The notes below the pieces were generated by a model, which saw only the letters and a program-made list of their open reading frames with translations, had not been told where the DNA came from and ran no database searches. From Spisula solida (lineage: Eukaryota; Mollusca; Bivalvia; Venerida; Mactridae): 64,000 bases of DNA. Where the stretch lies: NCBI GenBank assembly GCA_947247005.1, contig OX365945.1:35146551-35210550 (forward strand). The letters run 5' to 3'. Within the stretch, counting starts at the first letter, position 1; each line of letters opens with the position of its first letter. Both the position numbers and the translations under genes were made by a program. Shown here piece by piece: positions 47,592-60,268 of this stretch.

Positions 47592-48450
47592 ATTTCTAGA
47601 CATTTAAGTGTGAAAATTTCTTGGTTAATTATGTAAAGGGAAGTTTGAAGTTTAATTTTAGCGAGGGCGGACAGCTGAGTTACTAAGGAAACCATTACAA
47701 AATGTCCCACAATTTTAGGACACAACCCGTCTTAAGCTGACCATTCTAACTAGTAGTTACAAACACATATAATAATAACGACTTTATTTATAGTGGATGC
47801 CATATTTGGTTCTAGACCAATTTTCAATATGGTCCACACAATATCAATTTCAATGCACAAGTACTATCAGATTCAACACATAGTTCAGTATTTTGCAAAC
47901 AGTTTGAGCGTCATAAGTGCTATACGGAGTCCGAATTCTGTCGAAAACGCTTGTCGGCGATACAGTGTTATTGGCAACTACACTGGTTTGTTACGTGTTA
48001 TAATGTACCGAATCCTTTAAGTTATATTTTGTATGATGTAAAATGGGTGTACCCTAATAAGTATCAGACGTTACTTGGTAGAATCTGTCATTTTTTGTCC
48101 TGATCCCTGGGTGAGACTATGTCGGCGATGTTGGTAACATATACGTTACGCTGCGACTATGTCAAAATATTCGATGGATAAAAAGTATTTTTATCATTTA
48201 TTGTCATCTTGGGCACGCACGTTTAATTAACATGCGTGTCTTGGGTAAGAATTTTACAAAGAAAGCAGTATATTTCTAAGCATTGAAGATTTGAACATTG
48301 ATGTTACGTGTGTTTTTGTGAAATTACTTAATAAGCACACGTAGCTAGTGTGCAAATAAATGATTTTTATATGCAATATCATCGAAGGATAGAAACTATG
48401 TAGAAATAAACATATCAATACCATATTGTCATCAATTTGATTGCAAGTAC
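47592..48450. other. No gene recognised
   Basis: Plain AT-rich sequence with short frames lacking family motifs. Confidence 0.55.
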
Positions 48451-48975
48451 GGAGAGGGTACCGGTGCCAGTCAGCTGCAACGAGCAGATAGGGTACCGGT
48501 GCCAGAACGGAGAGGGTACCGGTGCCGCGTCTAAACCGAAAGTAGGGTGTTTTTTTAAGAAATGTGATGGAAGTTACCGAATAAAAGGCTTTTAGGGGCA
48601 AGTTATGATCAACGGCTTTACGTCTGAGGTACTAGATATTTGCTATATTGAAGAAAAGTCGCATTTAAGCTTCATAAACATGACTTGATGTTCATTCGCA
48701 CAGCGACCCTCGGTCAACATTCCAGCCACGCCAGAACTTGTGAAAAATGATAGAACAAATTTAACAACAGGAAGACAATGGTTAATCATCGGGGGGTTCC
48801 GTGGGCTATCGATTTTTATGTGTAAACCCGTATTTTTTGACAAAAAAAAAGATTTTCTTACCTCTCCTGCGGATCTTCGTCAATCGGATTCATTGTTTTG
48901 CACTGAGAGAGACCGGTGCCAGCACTGAGAGGGTACCGATATATCATTTTGCACTGAGAGGGTACCGATACGGTT
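48450..48975. repeat. Six dispersed copies of a 'gagagggtaccggtgcc' motif
   Basis: Three copies at about 48453-48527 (gagggtaccggtgcc) and three at about 48904-48970 (gagagaccggtgcc, gagagggtaccgat) in the same orientation, around 380 bp of other sequence. They may be subterminal repeats of an unrecognised element. Confidence 0.6.
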
Positions 48976-50928
48976 ATACACCGTCCATAAAGGCCGAGGT
49001 GATCAGAACGGTCACTTATGGTCAATAGAACAATATACGCACTAATCAATAAACTTACATTTTATTATTAGGTTGGTCAGTGTGAACTGGTCAAACTATT
49101 GCCGTCACTTACAGACACTTAACACACTCGGCTAGAACATAGTCTCCATCTAGTTTGTGTACATATGAACTGTCCATAAGCTACCTGACCGCAGAATGCC
49201 CTCAACATCGGGTCAGCTGAGGACAACAGTCTAGCATTTGATAGTCGGTCAATAATAAATTGTTTGATCAAGTCATACGTAAGTTGGCTGGCAATCTAAA
49301 ACTAGCTAAATGAGAGCTAGGATTAGTACACACAATCAAGGGGATATCAACAGGTCAGCGGGGCAAATTGACATGTTGTACTTAATATTTATCTCACAGC
49401 TAATTTCAAGTTCTTTATCGAAATTCGCCGGCCTGAATATTACAAATAATCGGTAGCTGTCAGAATTCTGGCAATGTGCATGACGTGAACGAATGTGCAT
49501 GACGTGAACGACTGTGAACGTTATAAAACCCTTGTAATACTAGTACATTTAATAAATAAACTATGAAAAACCGTGGTATACCGGCTGGTATACAACGGCT
49601 TTTGAATATTTTGTTTCGATTCTAACATGATTTAAACTCGGAATATATTTTAAGTCAGTGTTATTTTGCGAGATCTATGTTGTTTAATGTATACGCTAAA
49701 ACATCGTTACCTCGAGGACCCATCGGGACAAGCCAAATGCTCGAGTTAAGCCAGGTGCTCGAAATATTGGAATTGGTTTATGATCTTTGATATTGTTGAA
49801 CACTGAAAACATGTCTTATGATAATACATTTTAATGAACTGATACGAGGTTTTATTTATATGCATATAAATATTATATGGAACAAGGGAGTCATAATGTG
49901 CAATTAAGTGTCTTGAAAATTGGTTTGTTATACATGAAATTATTTAACAATTTGTTGATAAATTTCGTATGTCAAATTATCGTGCATATAGTTTTCCCAA
50001 TTTGAAAGCTACCGGCCTAACGCGCTTATTTTTTTCTCACAATTTTGAGATTTTCATGCTTAATTTTATACACATCAGCTGTTGAATTATGCAGATAGAA
50101 GGTCGAGGATCCTGTCAATTCTCTGTCACTGAGGTACTTCATTTGCTCGCAGGAACTATTTGACTTGTCCTAGTATTCAACAGCCTGATACAATTTTCCG
50201 CCGTACAAACATTCAACTTGTGAATTGTTGTTATGACTAAGTGTAACTGTGTTTATAATGAAAAGACGTTTGATACATGTATTTGGTTGAAACTACGAAT
50301 ATTGCCATTGTTTATCAAGTCTATATGCAATTGGAATCGTATGGACATTTGCCGAATTCAACAAATTGCATATGAAAGTCGTAATGAATACTTTAAGTTA
50401 AATATCAAACTCCATTTAACGGTTGTAATAAATGTTCACATCGGGTGCATGTCAATACGTTCAAAGCAACGATGGTACATTTAATAATTCTAGTTTTCGT
50501 ATTTGTTAAAGTTCCCAATTGTTGTCTATTGAACTTGTTCCTAAATGCATGTGTTGTTTTAATCACGCTCATTAATAAAAAAAAGTCAACCTCCTGTTTA
50601 ATGTTAGGGATTACGCTACTGTCATAAAATGTGATTTTCACGATGTGTGAAAATTACGGACAGCAACAAGATTGAATCTGACATTTTTCCTGAGGTGATT
50701 GCCTCGAGATAAAGTAACTAATTACCGTTGAAAATTGTTGAGTGGACCGTCCCTGTGCTCGAATTAAACAGGATGCTCGTAATATATTTACTCGAATAAG
50801 AGTGATACATTAATGTACAATATAGAGCAAATTCGTCGGGACTTTGTATTATACATGTACATGGGCGTATATTCATTGAACTGTATTTTGATACTTCGTC
50901 TATTTGTCGCCATTAATGTACAAGCAAA
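48976..50928. other. No gene recognised; small repeats and Tigger-like fragments
   Basis: A 19-bp unit atgtgcatgacgtgaacga occurs twice at 49473-49511. A small hairpin ccgtggtatacc/ggtatacaacgg lies at 49570-49598. Two same-orientation fragments (gctcgagttaagccaggtgc at 49739 and gctcgaattaaacaggatgc at about 50757) resemble pogo/Tigger ends. Confidence 0.5.
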
Positions 50929-50986
50929 GGTGACTGTATCATTGATAAAGAGTAAAAATAACTCTTAATCAATGATACAGTTTACC
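50929..50986. repeat. Long-stem hairpin
   Basis: Arms ggtgactgtatcattgat..agagt and actct..atcaatgatacagtttacc, about 25 bp with few mismatches and a loop of about six bases. It could be a foldback remnant or a hairpin RNA. Confidence 0.75.
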
Positions 50987-51319
50987 TGTATGTCCGAGGT
51001 GTCCAAAAAGAAAGTCAAGTTACCATTTTCAATGTTAACATTGAATGTATCTACGTAAAAACAAAGAAAACGTGCACATATTTAGAGACAATAAATGCAA
51101 GTATTTTCTGTCACCAGTTTTAAGATTTGAACTCGGGATATTGTTAAGACAAACATCAATTTACTAAAATCACCTTATTTTGCATGTGACGTCAATTTGC
51201 CATTGACGTATATTCAGTAATTTATGACGTTCTCTAAATGCCTGCCTTATTCTGAATGATAACTACACAAAAGTGAAGAAATAATTATTAGCTGATGTGT
51301 ATCAAGTGTGAGACTGAGA

Positions 51320-51600
51320 CAAATGTGCAGCCTAACTCGAACCCGGGACCATTCGCTTAAGTTCAGACCGCAGACCGTGACATATTTAAAATTCGTCCCG
51401 AATTAGTGAAGTACAAACATATTAAAGCCCAGGAGCTGTGAAGCAACCTGATTTCTATTTGACGGCCTACGCATTGGGCGCCAAAAATCACAGGGTGGGG
51501 AAACTGATGTGCAACCTGATCGGGGCTCGAACCCGGGACTCTTCACTTACAGGGCGAATGCTCTACTGACAGAGGTATCCTATTGCACACGCTCTTGTCC
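51320..51600 (-). mobile_element. tRNA-derived SINE pieces
   Basis: On the - strand, cagtagagcattcgccctgt then agtcccgggttcgagccccg (about 51515-51590) has box A- and box B-like parts. A second partial gggttcgagt-type copy occurs at 51325-51350. Stems are imperfect, so these are not functional tRNAs. Confidence 0.5.
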
Positions 51601-51609
51601 ATATTGTGA

Positions 51610-52560
51610 ACAGGTTCAAATGTAGCCTGTGGGAAAGCAGAACAGTGCCGAACCGGTTAAAAGTATTTTAACCGGTAAAAGCATTTTAGTTGAAAACGTA
51701 AGCTTTTCTTAAAATTTTATAAAGTGTATCAGCTAAACAATCCAATGTTATTGAGTTTTTCGTAATAGTTAGAACATATTAAGCATTTTTAATTGTTTTA
51801 AAGCATTATGTCTTCCCCGTTCACACTGGGCTACGCTCTTACTACGATCTTGCCGATCTGCCCCGACCTGACTTAAAGTATGAATCGGGACGAGATCGGC
51901 GACAAACCCAAGAAAAAAATTGATAAAAATTTACACCGGAACGTTTGATCGACGCTTGTGCTACGATTTCGCTACGACCAACAGCGTTTCCGATACGATG
52001 CTTGTACGCTTACACAACGTTTACACCGCGATCAATGCCGACTATGAACCGTTTCTACTACGATGTCGCAGAGATCTGCAAGACCCTACTTCGTTGGTAG
52101 ACTGTCCTAAAAAACTGTACAAAGCGCGATGTTGCGCCGCTTATGCCGACAATACTACGATCTTGACCTGATCATACAGTACGCTTTGGTTGCATACACT
52201 AATCAAATAATTTGGAGCATTGTTTTCACATTACGCAATGCCTAAAAGAAGCATTGGATCCATTGGATGATGTTTTATGTTAACAATGAACAACTTTTTC
52301 GACATAGCTTCCCGACCTACGCGATTCCACCACGACTTTATCACAAATACCCTCTCCCGATTGACCACGACTGTTCCACGATTTGGACCAATTTTAAATC
52401 GTAGTAGGCCCCAGCATTAATGATCGTCCTCTTCTTCTTCCAAACACGTGACCACAATCAATACACTGATTTTTCTGTCACAACGGTGGTGCGCAAATTA
52501 ACGTTAAAATAGTTCAAATAACAGTGAAAACTTAAATAACACTTTATACAGGTGCACAGT
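51610..52560. other. Unassigned, with a 'ctacgatc'-rich segment
   Basis: 51825-52440 is rich in tacgatc / cacgac words and starts gttcacactgggctacg, suggesting a repeat. An 83-residue open frame at 51920-52171 shows no family motif. LINE 3' UTR may occupy the right end. Confidence 0.4.
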
Positions 52561-52578
52561 AAAAACAAGAGTCCATAT

Positions 52579-54598
52579 TCAGTTGGCAAGCCGAGCCTTG
52601 AAGCATTCAAGACTCGGGGCACTTGCTGTGGTTAGTGGTAAGGTGTTCCAGTCCCTGATGGTTCTTGGGTAGAAGGACATCCTTCGAGCCTCAGTTCTGC
52701 ATGTTGGAATTTGGAATGAGTATAGGTGAGATGTCCTGGATATTCGACTTGGCGGTAGTAGTCTTGACGAGTCTGAGATGTTCACATGTATAATCTTGTA
52801 CATCATGTTGAGTCTTGTTTGCTCTCGTCTTTTTGCTAGTTCTTGCCATTCTAGTTGATTTAGCATGTCACTTACAGATGATGTTCCTCTATAGTTGTTC
52901 ATGACGTAACGGGCAGCTCGATGTTGTACCATTTCTATTTTCTTCTTGTGGTTTTGCTGATGTGGGTCCCAAACTGTTGAGGCGTATTCTAGAGTTGGTC
53001 GTACTAATGACTTGTAGGCATTTTCTTTCAATTTTCTGTTGCTGATGTTGAGGTTTCTTTTTAGGAATCCAATGGTCTTGTTGGCTTTCTGGCAGATGTT
53101 ATGAATATGATTGTTCCAATTTAGGTCTGAGCTGATGGTGACACCGAGGTATTTAGCAGATGTTACTTTTTCCAAAACTTGGCCGTGTAGGATGTTGTTT
53201 GTTGATAAGGGTTTTCTCTTCTTGGTGATGGTCAGAACATTGCACTTGTCGGGGTTGAACTTCATGAGCCATTTATCCTCCCAGACTGCGAGTTTGTCAA
53301 GATCTTGTTGTAGGGTATGAGAGTCCGCATCTGAAGATATAGTACCGTACATGATCGTGTCATCAGCGAATAGCCTCATCTTTGATGTAATCCCTCCAGG
53401 CATGTCATTTATGTAGTACAGGAATAGTGATAGACCTAGTACCGAACCCTGAGGTACACCAGAATCAACGTCGATAGACTCGGAGGAGACACCTTCAATA
53501 ACTACAGACTGTTTCCGATCTTTCAAGAAGTTTTCATCCATCTGTTGGTTTTACCGCGGATTCCATAGTTTTTCAGTTTACCAATGAGTAGGGAGTGACT
53601 AACTTTATCAAAAGCTTTTGAAAAATCCATGATTAGACAATCTGTCTGTTTTCCTTCATCTAGGTTAAGTGTCATGTCATCAATGAATTCTACCAGTTGG
53701 GTCTCACAAGATAGTTTTTTCCGAAATCCATGTTGGTTAGGGTGAAGTATGTTGTGTTCGTCTGAGTGTCTAAGGATGTTGCTGGTGATGATATGCTTCA
53801 TAATCTTGCAAGTGATACATGTAAGTGACACAGGTCTGTAGTTTTCTGCCTTGTACTTCTGACCTCTCTTGTAAATGGGACACACATTTGCTTGCTTCCA
53901 GTCTGTAGGTAATTCACCAGATTCGTATGAGGAAGTAAATATTATTTTGAAGATTGGTGCGATGATTGATGCAAGTTCTTTTAGGATTCTTGGTGTTATC
54001 TGATCCGGTCCTGGTTCTTTGTGAGGGTTTAGTCCTTGGAGAATTTTGAGAATTCCATTTTCACTGAATGTAATGTCTGGCATAGCAGGGTATTTCTTGT
54101 TTGGTTGTCCGCATCTAGATTCAAACTGTTCTTTGTTGAATTCCAATTTCTCCGAAAAAGCTGACTGAAATTGTTCATTTAGAATAGTTGCTTTAGTCAT
54201 GGGATCAGAATGTAATTTCCCTTCTTTCTTCAGTGGAGATATATCATTATTGTCACTTCTTTTATGTTTTATGAAAGTCCAGAATTTCTTCATGCATCCG
54301 TATGTGTTCTTTGAATCGTCTTCAGGTGGTGTTACAACAGATTCAATGTATTCAATTCTCTTTGGACCCGCTTCTTCACCTCTTTGTACTGTGTGGTATC
54401 TCTATTGTCGTTTGATTTCTTCTTTTTCTTGTACAGACGGTCTCGTTTCTTGATGAGTTTCTTTAGATCCCTAGATATCCATGGTGGGCTGTTTTTGTTC
54501 TTGGCTTGTTTGTGTGGAATGTTCAAATTAACACTTTTATTGAGATCATTCTTAAATAGTGTCCACATACTATTTACATCACATTTATTTTCCGACAT
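52579..54598 (-). pseudogene. 5'-truncated, frameshifted non-LTR retrotransposon ORF2 (reverse transcriptase)
   Basis: Non-LTR ORF2 proteins copy element RNA into DNA at a nicked target. Reading from 54598 down there are three blocks in different frames. 54598-54332 is the linker before RT (PPWISRDLKKLIKKRD). About 54340-53523 holds RT motifs ENYRPVSLT, HGFRKK and DFSKAFDKVSH. 53541-52579 holds SGVPQGSVLG, FADDTIMY and YLGVTI, then a C-terminal part (LVRPTLEYASTVWDPH) and a stop. Frameshifts lie near 54340 and 53530. No endonuclease domain precedes it. The C-terminal pattern suggests the CR1/Jockey group. It is a dead copy but fairly well preserved. Confidence 0.9.
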
Positions 54599-54828
54599 AC
54601 GTGTAAGTTCGTCCTATTACTCACTAAGAAATTGCGGGAAATATGCGCGACACAAAGTTTGAACATACGTCAAAATATTTAAGTTTTCCACTTAAATGCT
54701 TTATGAATGTATACCGGTCAATGTAGATAACGAAACTAGCGAGGTGAACTTGTATTACATTCTGATCACCTCAGCCTTCATGCATTGCAATATAATAAAA
54801 ATAATTATACAATTGTACTAGTCAAATA

Positions 54829-56027
54829 GTTTATTATGCTCCCCGAAAAAATTCGGGGGAGCTTAACTCGCCGAAGTGTCCGTCCGTGCGTGCCAGCACG
54901 CGTCCGTCCGTCGCACTTTCTTGTCCGGGCTATTTCTCAAGAACCACTGCTCAGATTTTAAGAAAACTTCATGGATAGCTTCACTATCAAGTGGAGATGC
55001 GCATATCGTCAGCACGTTCAGGTTCGCTGATTATTCACACAGTTATGCCACTTAGAAGATTTATATACTAAATTCTTGTCCGCGCTATTTCTCAAGAACC
55101 ACTGCTCAGATTTTAAGAAAACTTCATGGATAGCTTCACTACCAAGTGGAGATACGCATATCATCAGCACGTTTCGGTTCGCTGATTATTCACACAGTTA
55201 TGCCCCTTAGAAGATTTATATACTAAATTCTTGTCCGCGCTATTTCTCAAGAACCACTGCTCAGATTTTAAGAAAACTTCATGGATAGCTTCACTACCAA
55301 GTGGAGATGCGCATATCATCAGCACGTTTCGGTTCGCTGATTATTCACACAGTTATGCCCCTTGGAAGATTTGCACTATAACTATATACTAAATTCTTGT
55401 CCGCGCTATTTCTCAAGAACCGCAGCTCAGATTTTAATAAAACTTCATGGTAAGCTTCACTACCAAGTTGGGATGCGCATATCGTTCCGGTTCGCTGATT
55501 TTTTACACAGTTATGCCCCTTGGAATATTTGCACTATAACTATATACTAAATTCTTGTCCGCCCTATTTCTCAAGAACCTCTGCACAGATTTTTATAAAA
55601 CTTCATGGATAGCTTTACTTCCAAGTGGAGATGCATATATCGTCAGCACGTTCCGGTTCGCTGATTATTCACACAGTATACCCCTTGGAAGATTTGGACT
55701 ATAACTATATACTAAATTCTTGTCTGTGTCAATACTCAAACAGTGTTAGAGATATGAATTAGAAATTTCATAGGTGAATCATCAGATCTCATTGAGGGGA
55801 TGTGCAGTGCTCAAGAACCACAACTCTTTTATGCATAGTTTTCGAGTTATTTCCTTAGTAATTTTTCACACTTAATTCTTGTCCGGGCCATAACTCAAAC
55901 AGTATTAGAGATATCAATTTGAAACTTCATGGCAAAGAACAATTACTCTCTTTTACATATTGTTTGAGTATTTTTCTGTGACAAACACCCCACGGGGAGC
56001 ATAACCCGTCTCTGACGGCTCTTGTTT
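54829..56027 (+). mobile_element. Large HINE/Helentron-like element with 155-170-bp tandem core
   Basis: The 5' hairpin gctccccgaaaaaattcggg ggagc is followed by gtccgtccgtgcgtgcc. About five tandem units start attcttgtccgcgctatttc and carry the core ttttaagaaaacttcatgg. The final unit matches the type in 24976-26537. Ends cacggggagcataacccgtc...ggctcttgttt. No coding capacity. Confidence 0.78.
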
Positions 56028-56141
56028 ATACGGTCAGATAATTTTTTTAGAGTTGTGTTTTATCTGCAGTTTGGATGCTGATCGAATTAATGCTGGTGTT
56101 TGTTTATTAATCCAAAGTAATGTTGCATTACAAGTATTATA

Positions 56142-56308
56142 CAGTAAAGTTCCGCTAATAAGACCACTTTGATTATTTTGAAATCATGCAGATTTTTGCC
56201 AGTTTCAGGTCCCAAAGTATCAACTTTAGAACAAAAAAGGTCCGCTAATGAGACCGATGCGCTATTAAGACCACCTTTTTGACTGGTCTTATCAGCGGAC
56301 CTTCACTG
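56142..56308. mobile_element. pogo/Tigger-type MITE, copy 2 (inverted relative to copy 1)
   Basis: 167 bp bounded by TA on both sides. Ends cagtaaagttccgctaataa and the inverse of ttatcagcggaccttcactg. The interior (ttgattattttgaaatcatg) is the reverse complement of that in 13988-14154. Confidence 0.85.
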
Positions 56309-56309
56309 T

Positions 56310-57810
56310 AGTAGTTTACAACTGATTAACATAGTACTTTGCTTACTTTACTTACTTAATCCTCTTGACTTCATTCCGAGGCTCTGGTGCGATAGGGCCT
56401 CTACCACAACTCGAGTTCCAGTCGAGTGTTACATCGGTTTTCAGTTCCGTCAGAGCCCTATGAAAATAGAACAATTCTCTCACGGAACTGATAAGCGGTG
56501 TGTCAGGATTCATACCGTGCCAAAGCCTTGGATAAGAAGAGGTGTGGGGTATAGTGGTTAGTAAGAAAGAGAAGATGGCAATGTGAGCAAGACCAGCAAC
56601 TTTACACCGTGACAGGATACACACAATTGTTACTGATAATACTTGTAATTGCACCATTTATGAATCATTAACTTTAGGATATTTATAGGATCCCTGCGTT
56701 TATATAATCGTCATCAAAAAAGATTATAAAGTTGAAACACCGGTTGTTTACCTATCTAAGGGCGTGAGCTTAGATAAGCGCCGTCACTGTACATGTAAGA
56801 AACAGTAACATAGTGAAAATACTTACGTAACGACCCTCGTTAAAAACCCAATGCAATATCAACATGGAAATCTACTGTAGTAAAGTAATATACACAGTAT
56901 TTGAAGTTTATATTGGCATTTAGTTTTTAGGATTACAAATACAATGTACCATCATTTCACTTAGATTTGACTTAATTTAAATCATTGTGATCTAGTCAAT
57001 TACTGAGTTTAAGTTCAATAAAACAACGTATCCGAACTGTCGTCTGCTTGTAAAACGAAAACTAAAACAGACTATTACTCAATGAAGCCTCATTACCTCC
57101 TTCATTGCAGCGAATGTCGTATGCTTGCGCAAGCGAAATAGATCGTTCGGTTATGATCGAAGTTATGTACAAAATGACCGTGTCACGACGCGTCTGTAGG
57201 TTGACCATACGGTCATACATGTAGGTACATACGTATATGGTTAGCTGTGTCCCCGACTGACCGATACGGGTTGACCGTTGTATGAACTCAGTCTAAGGTT
57301 TATATCTATGAGTGCTCCAGTTAGCGAGTTCACGGTGACCCAACCTAGTCAAATCAATAGTAGGTATTTATCTAAAGTGGTTTATATATGCAATTGAACA
57401 AACCCAACCTCAGTGATCCCTCAGCATAGGCACACTCGAGCTGGATTTTGTAACTTATTTTTTTCCCGATAATAATTGACTCAGCTAATGTCACGCAATA
57501 CTACGACCGGGTCACACTGACATACAACGTATCCTATATTCTGAATTTCTGGCTCTATACGTCAAGTAACTGCGGAAGACAAACTAACGATATTTATTAT
57601 TTATCTTGTCTTCAATGTTAAACTCGGTGGATTTGTTCGATCTGAATGGATTTAAGAGCTATTACAGATAGGTCGCGTGTATGTGTGTGACTTACTTTAT
57701 TTAAGATATGAATTCAATTATTTGTGACTACAAGGTCAGCTAAAGTAGCGCTACATCAGGATATTACGCTACTACAAGTATTTCCGCATCGGATACGACG
57801 TCCAAGTATG
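56310..57810. other. No gene established; upstream of a candidate first exon
   Basis: A 101-residue - strand frame at 56352-56657 has no recognised domain. The stretch 57650-57810 is the likely 5' UTR if the exon at 57811 is real. Confidence 0.4.
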
Positions 57811-57834
57811 GAATTAGATCATTTTAACAAGGTA
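57811..57834 (+). CDS. Candidate first coding exon of an unidentified gene (MELDHFNK)
   Basis: tccaagtATGG gives purine at -3 and G at +4, a good start context. Eight codons later AACAAG|GTAAGT is a perfect consensus donor. No stop lies between. No further exon could be matched downstream, where the 40-bp satellite begins some 600 bp away, so the rest may lie beyond the window. A chance ATG-plus-donor combination is possible. I do not recognise the peptide. Confidence 0.25.
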
Positions 57835-58451
57835 AGTCTTTCGACCTAGCGTTAGAACTCGATCAAAGATTATTATTAATATGTGTACGAAGAATGTCGA
57901 CGATTCAACGATCAGAAACACATGTCACTTGTTATTAATGATTTACTTTGTCTATGTATATAAAACTATAAAACAATATAAATATATATGAATATGTGGG
58001 GAAATTTGCATGATTTCTTTGATATAGCAAATATAACTAATTTACTCGCAGTACTTAGTATGTGACGTTGATGGTGGCGCTTATGCATATGAACATCAAT
58101 TCAATAATTTACTCGGTCGTGAATGAATTTAAATGTACGCAAATAATTGCATGCATGTTAAGTCAACACATTAGCTCGACAGGCATCCAATTATTCGACT
58201 TTTAATACTACCACTGCTGAGTGCTGTTAGATCAAAGCTTACGTTCAAAATTATGTTTTATTCCTTAAGACTTGTGCTAAGGGGCAGGTATTTTTGTAGG
58301 TTTGTTTTGACTGAATAACAATTAAAATTGGAAAGTATAGTTGTTAAAGAGCTATACAGCATTTATATTTGAACATAAGTTCAAGATTTCCGTAAGTGCT
58401 TTGGTAAAACAGTTCCCTGGTTCATATAAACCACAGGATCCTAGTCTATAT
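57835..58451. other. No gene recognised
   Basis: Contains catgttaagtcaacacatta...aggcatccaattatt at about 58154-58200, similar to sequence right of the satellite at 60273-60315. Confidence 0.5.
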
Positions 58452-60268
58452 TACACGAGAATTGGATGCCTGACGAGTGTCAATGGGAGTCACACGAAGA
58501 ATTGGATGTCTGACGAGTGTCAATGGGAGTCACACGGAGAATTGAATGTCTGACGAGTGTCTTTCGGATTCACGCGAATAATTTGATGTCTGAGGAGTGT
58601 CTAATGGAATCACGCAAATAATTTGATGTCTGACGAGTGTCTATGGGAATCTCACGAATAATTGGATGGATGCCTGACGAGTGTCTATGTAAATCACACG
58701 AATAATCGGATATCTGATGAGTGTCTATGGGAGTCACACAATAATAAAATACCTGACGAGTGTTTATGGTAATCACGCGAAGAATGGAATGCCTGACGAG
58801 TGTCTATGGTAATCACGCGAAGAATAGAATGCCTGATGAGTGTCTATGGTAATCACGCGAAGACTAGAATGCCTGACGGGTGTCTTTGGGAGTAACAGGA
58901 AGAATTGGATGCCTGACTAGTGTCTTTGGTAATCACGCGAAGAATAGAATGCCTGCCGAGTGTCTATGGGAGTCACACGAAGAATTGGATGCCCGACGAG
59001 TGTCTATTGGAGTCACACGAAGAATCGGATGCCTGGTGAGTGTCTATGTGAGTCACACGAAGTATTGGATGCCTGATGAGTGTCTATGTGAGTCACACGA
59101 AGAATCGAATGTCTGATGAGTGCCTATGGGAGTCACACGAAGAATCGGATGTCTGATGAGTGTCTATGTGAGTCACGTGAACAATCGGATGTCTGATGAG
59201 TGTCTATGTGAGTCACACGAAGAATCGGATGTCTGATGGGTGTCAATGTAAGTCACACGAAGAATCGGATGTCTGATGAGTGTCTATGTGAGTCACACGA
59301 AGAATCGGATGTCTGATGAGTGTCTATGGGAGTCACGTGAAGAATCGGATGTCTGACAAGTGTCTTTGTAAGTCACGCGAAGAATCGAATGTCTGATGAG
59401 TGCCTATGGGAGTCACACGAAGAATCGGATGTCTGATGAGTGTCTATGTGAGTCACGTGAACAATCGGATGTCTGATGAGTGTCTATGTGAGTCACACGA
59501 AGAATCGGATGTCTGATGAGTGTCTATGTGAGTCACACGAAGAATCGGATGTCTGATGAGTGTCTATGTAAGTCACGCGAAGAAACGGATGTCTGATGAG
59601 TGTCTATGGGAGTCACACAAAGCATCGGATACCTGATGAGTGTCTATGTGAGTCACACGAAGAAGTGTATTTCTGATGAGTGTCTATGTGAGTCACACGA
59701 AGAATTGGATGTCTGACGAGTGTCTATGTGAGTCACACGAAGAATTGTATGTCTGATGAGTGTCTATGTGAGTCACACGAATAATTGGATGTCTGATAAG
59801 TGTCTATGTAAGTCACACGAAGAAGTGTATGTCTGATGAGTGTCTATGTGAGTCACACGAAGAATTGGATGTCTGATGAGTGTCTATGGGAGTCACACGA
59901 AGAATTGGATGTCTGATGAGTGTCTATGTGAGTCACACGAAGAATTGGATGTCTGGCGAGTGTCTATGGGAGTCACACGAAGAATTGGATGTCTGGCGAG
60001 TGTCTATGGGAGTCACACGAAGAATTGGATGTCTGGCGAGTGTCTATGGGAGTCACACGAAGAATTGGATGTCTGGCGAGTGTCTATGGGAGTCACACGA
60101 AGAATTGGATGTCTGGCGAGTGTCTATGGGAGTCACACGACGAATTGGATGTCTGACCAATGTCTATGGGAGTCAAACGAAGAATAGGATGTCTGACGAA
60201 TGTCTATGGGAGTCACACGAAGAATTGGATGTCTGACGAATGTCTATGGGAGTCACACGAAAAATTGG
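58452..60268. repeat. 40-bp satellite array, about 45 copies
   Basis: Unit agaattggatgtctgatgag then tgtctatgtgagtcacacga. The left third is most diverged (gcctgacgag, aatcacgcga), the middle is mixed, and the right (59880-60120) holds near-identical gtctggcgag units. This gradient indicates recent growth near the right end. Open frames inside are by-products. Confidence 0.96.

Noticed and set aside
51515..51590. Functional tRNA gene on the - strand
   Set aside because: Box A and B are present but the stems do not close properly; best read as a SINE head.
51920..52171. 83-codon protein-like open frame
   Set aside because: Lies in a segment full of repeated tacgatc/cacgac words. No family motif and no splice signals.
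56352..56657. 101-codon - strand open frame with a signal-peptide-like start
   Set aside because: No domain, no promoter or splice context; length is not unusual for chance in this window.
59876..60236. Open frames of 100-118 codons
   Set aside because: They arise only where the 40-bp satellite units are most uniform (three units make 40 codons). No start or splice context.
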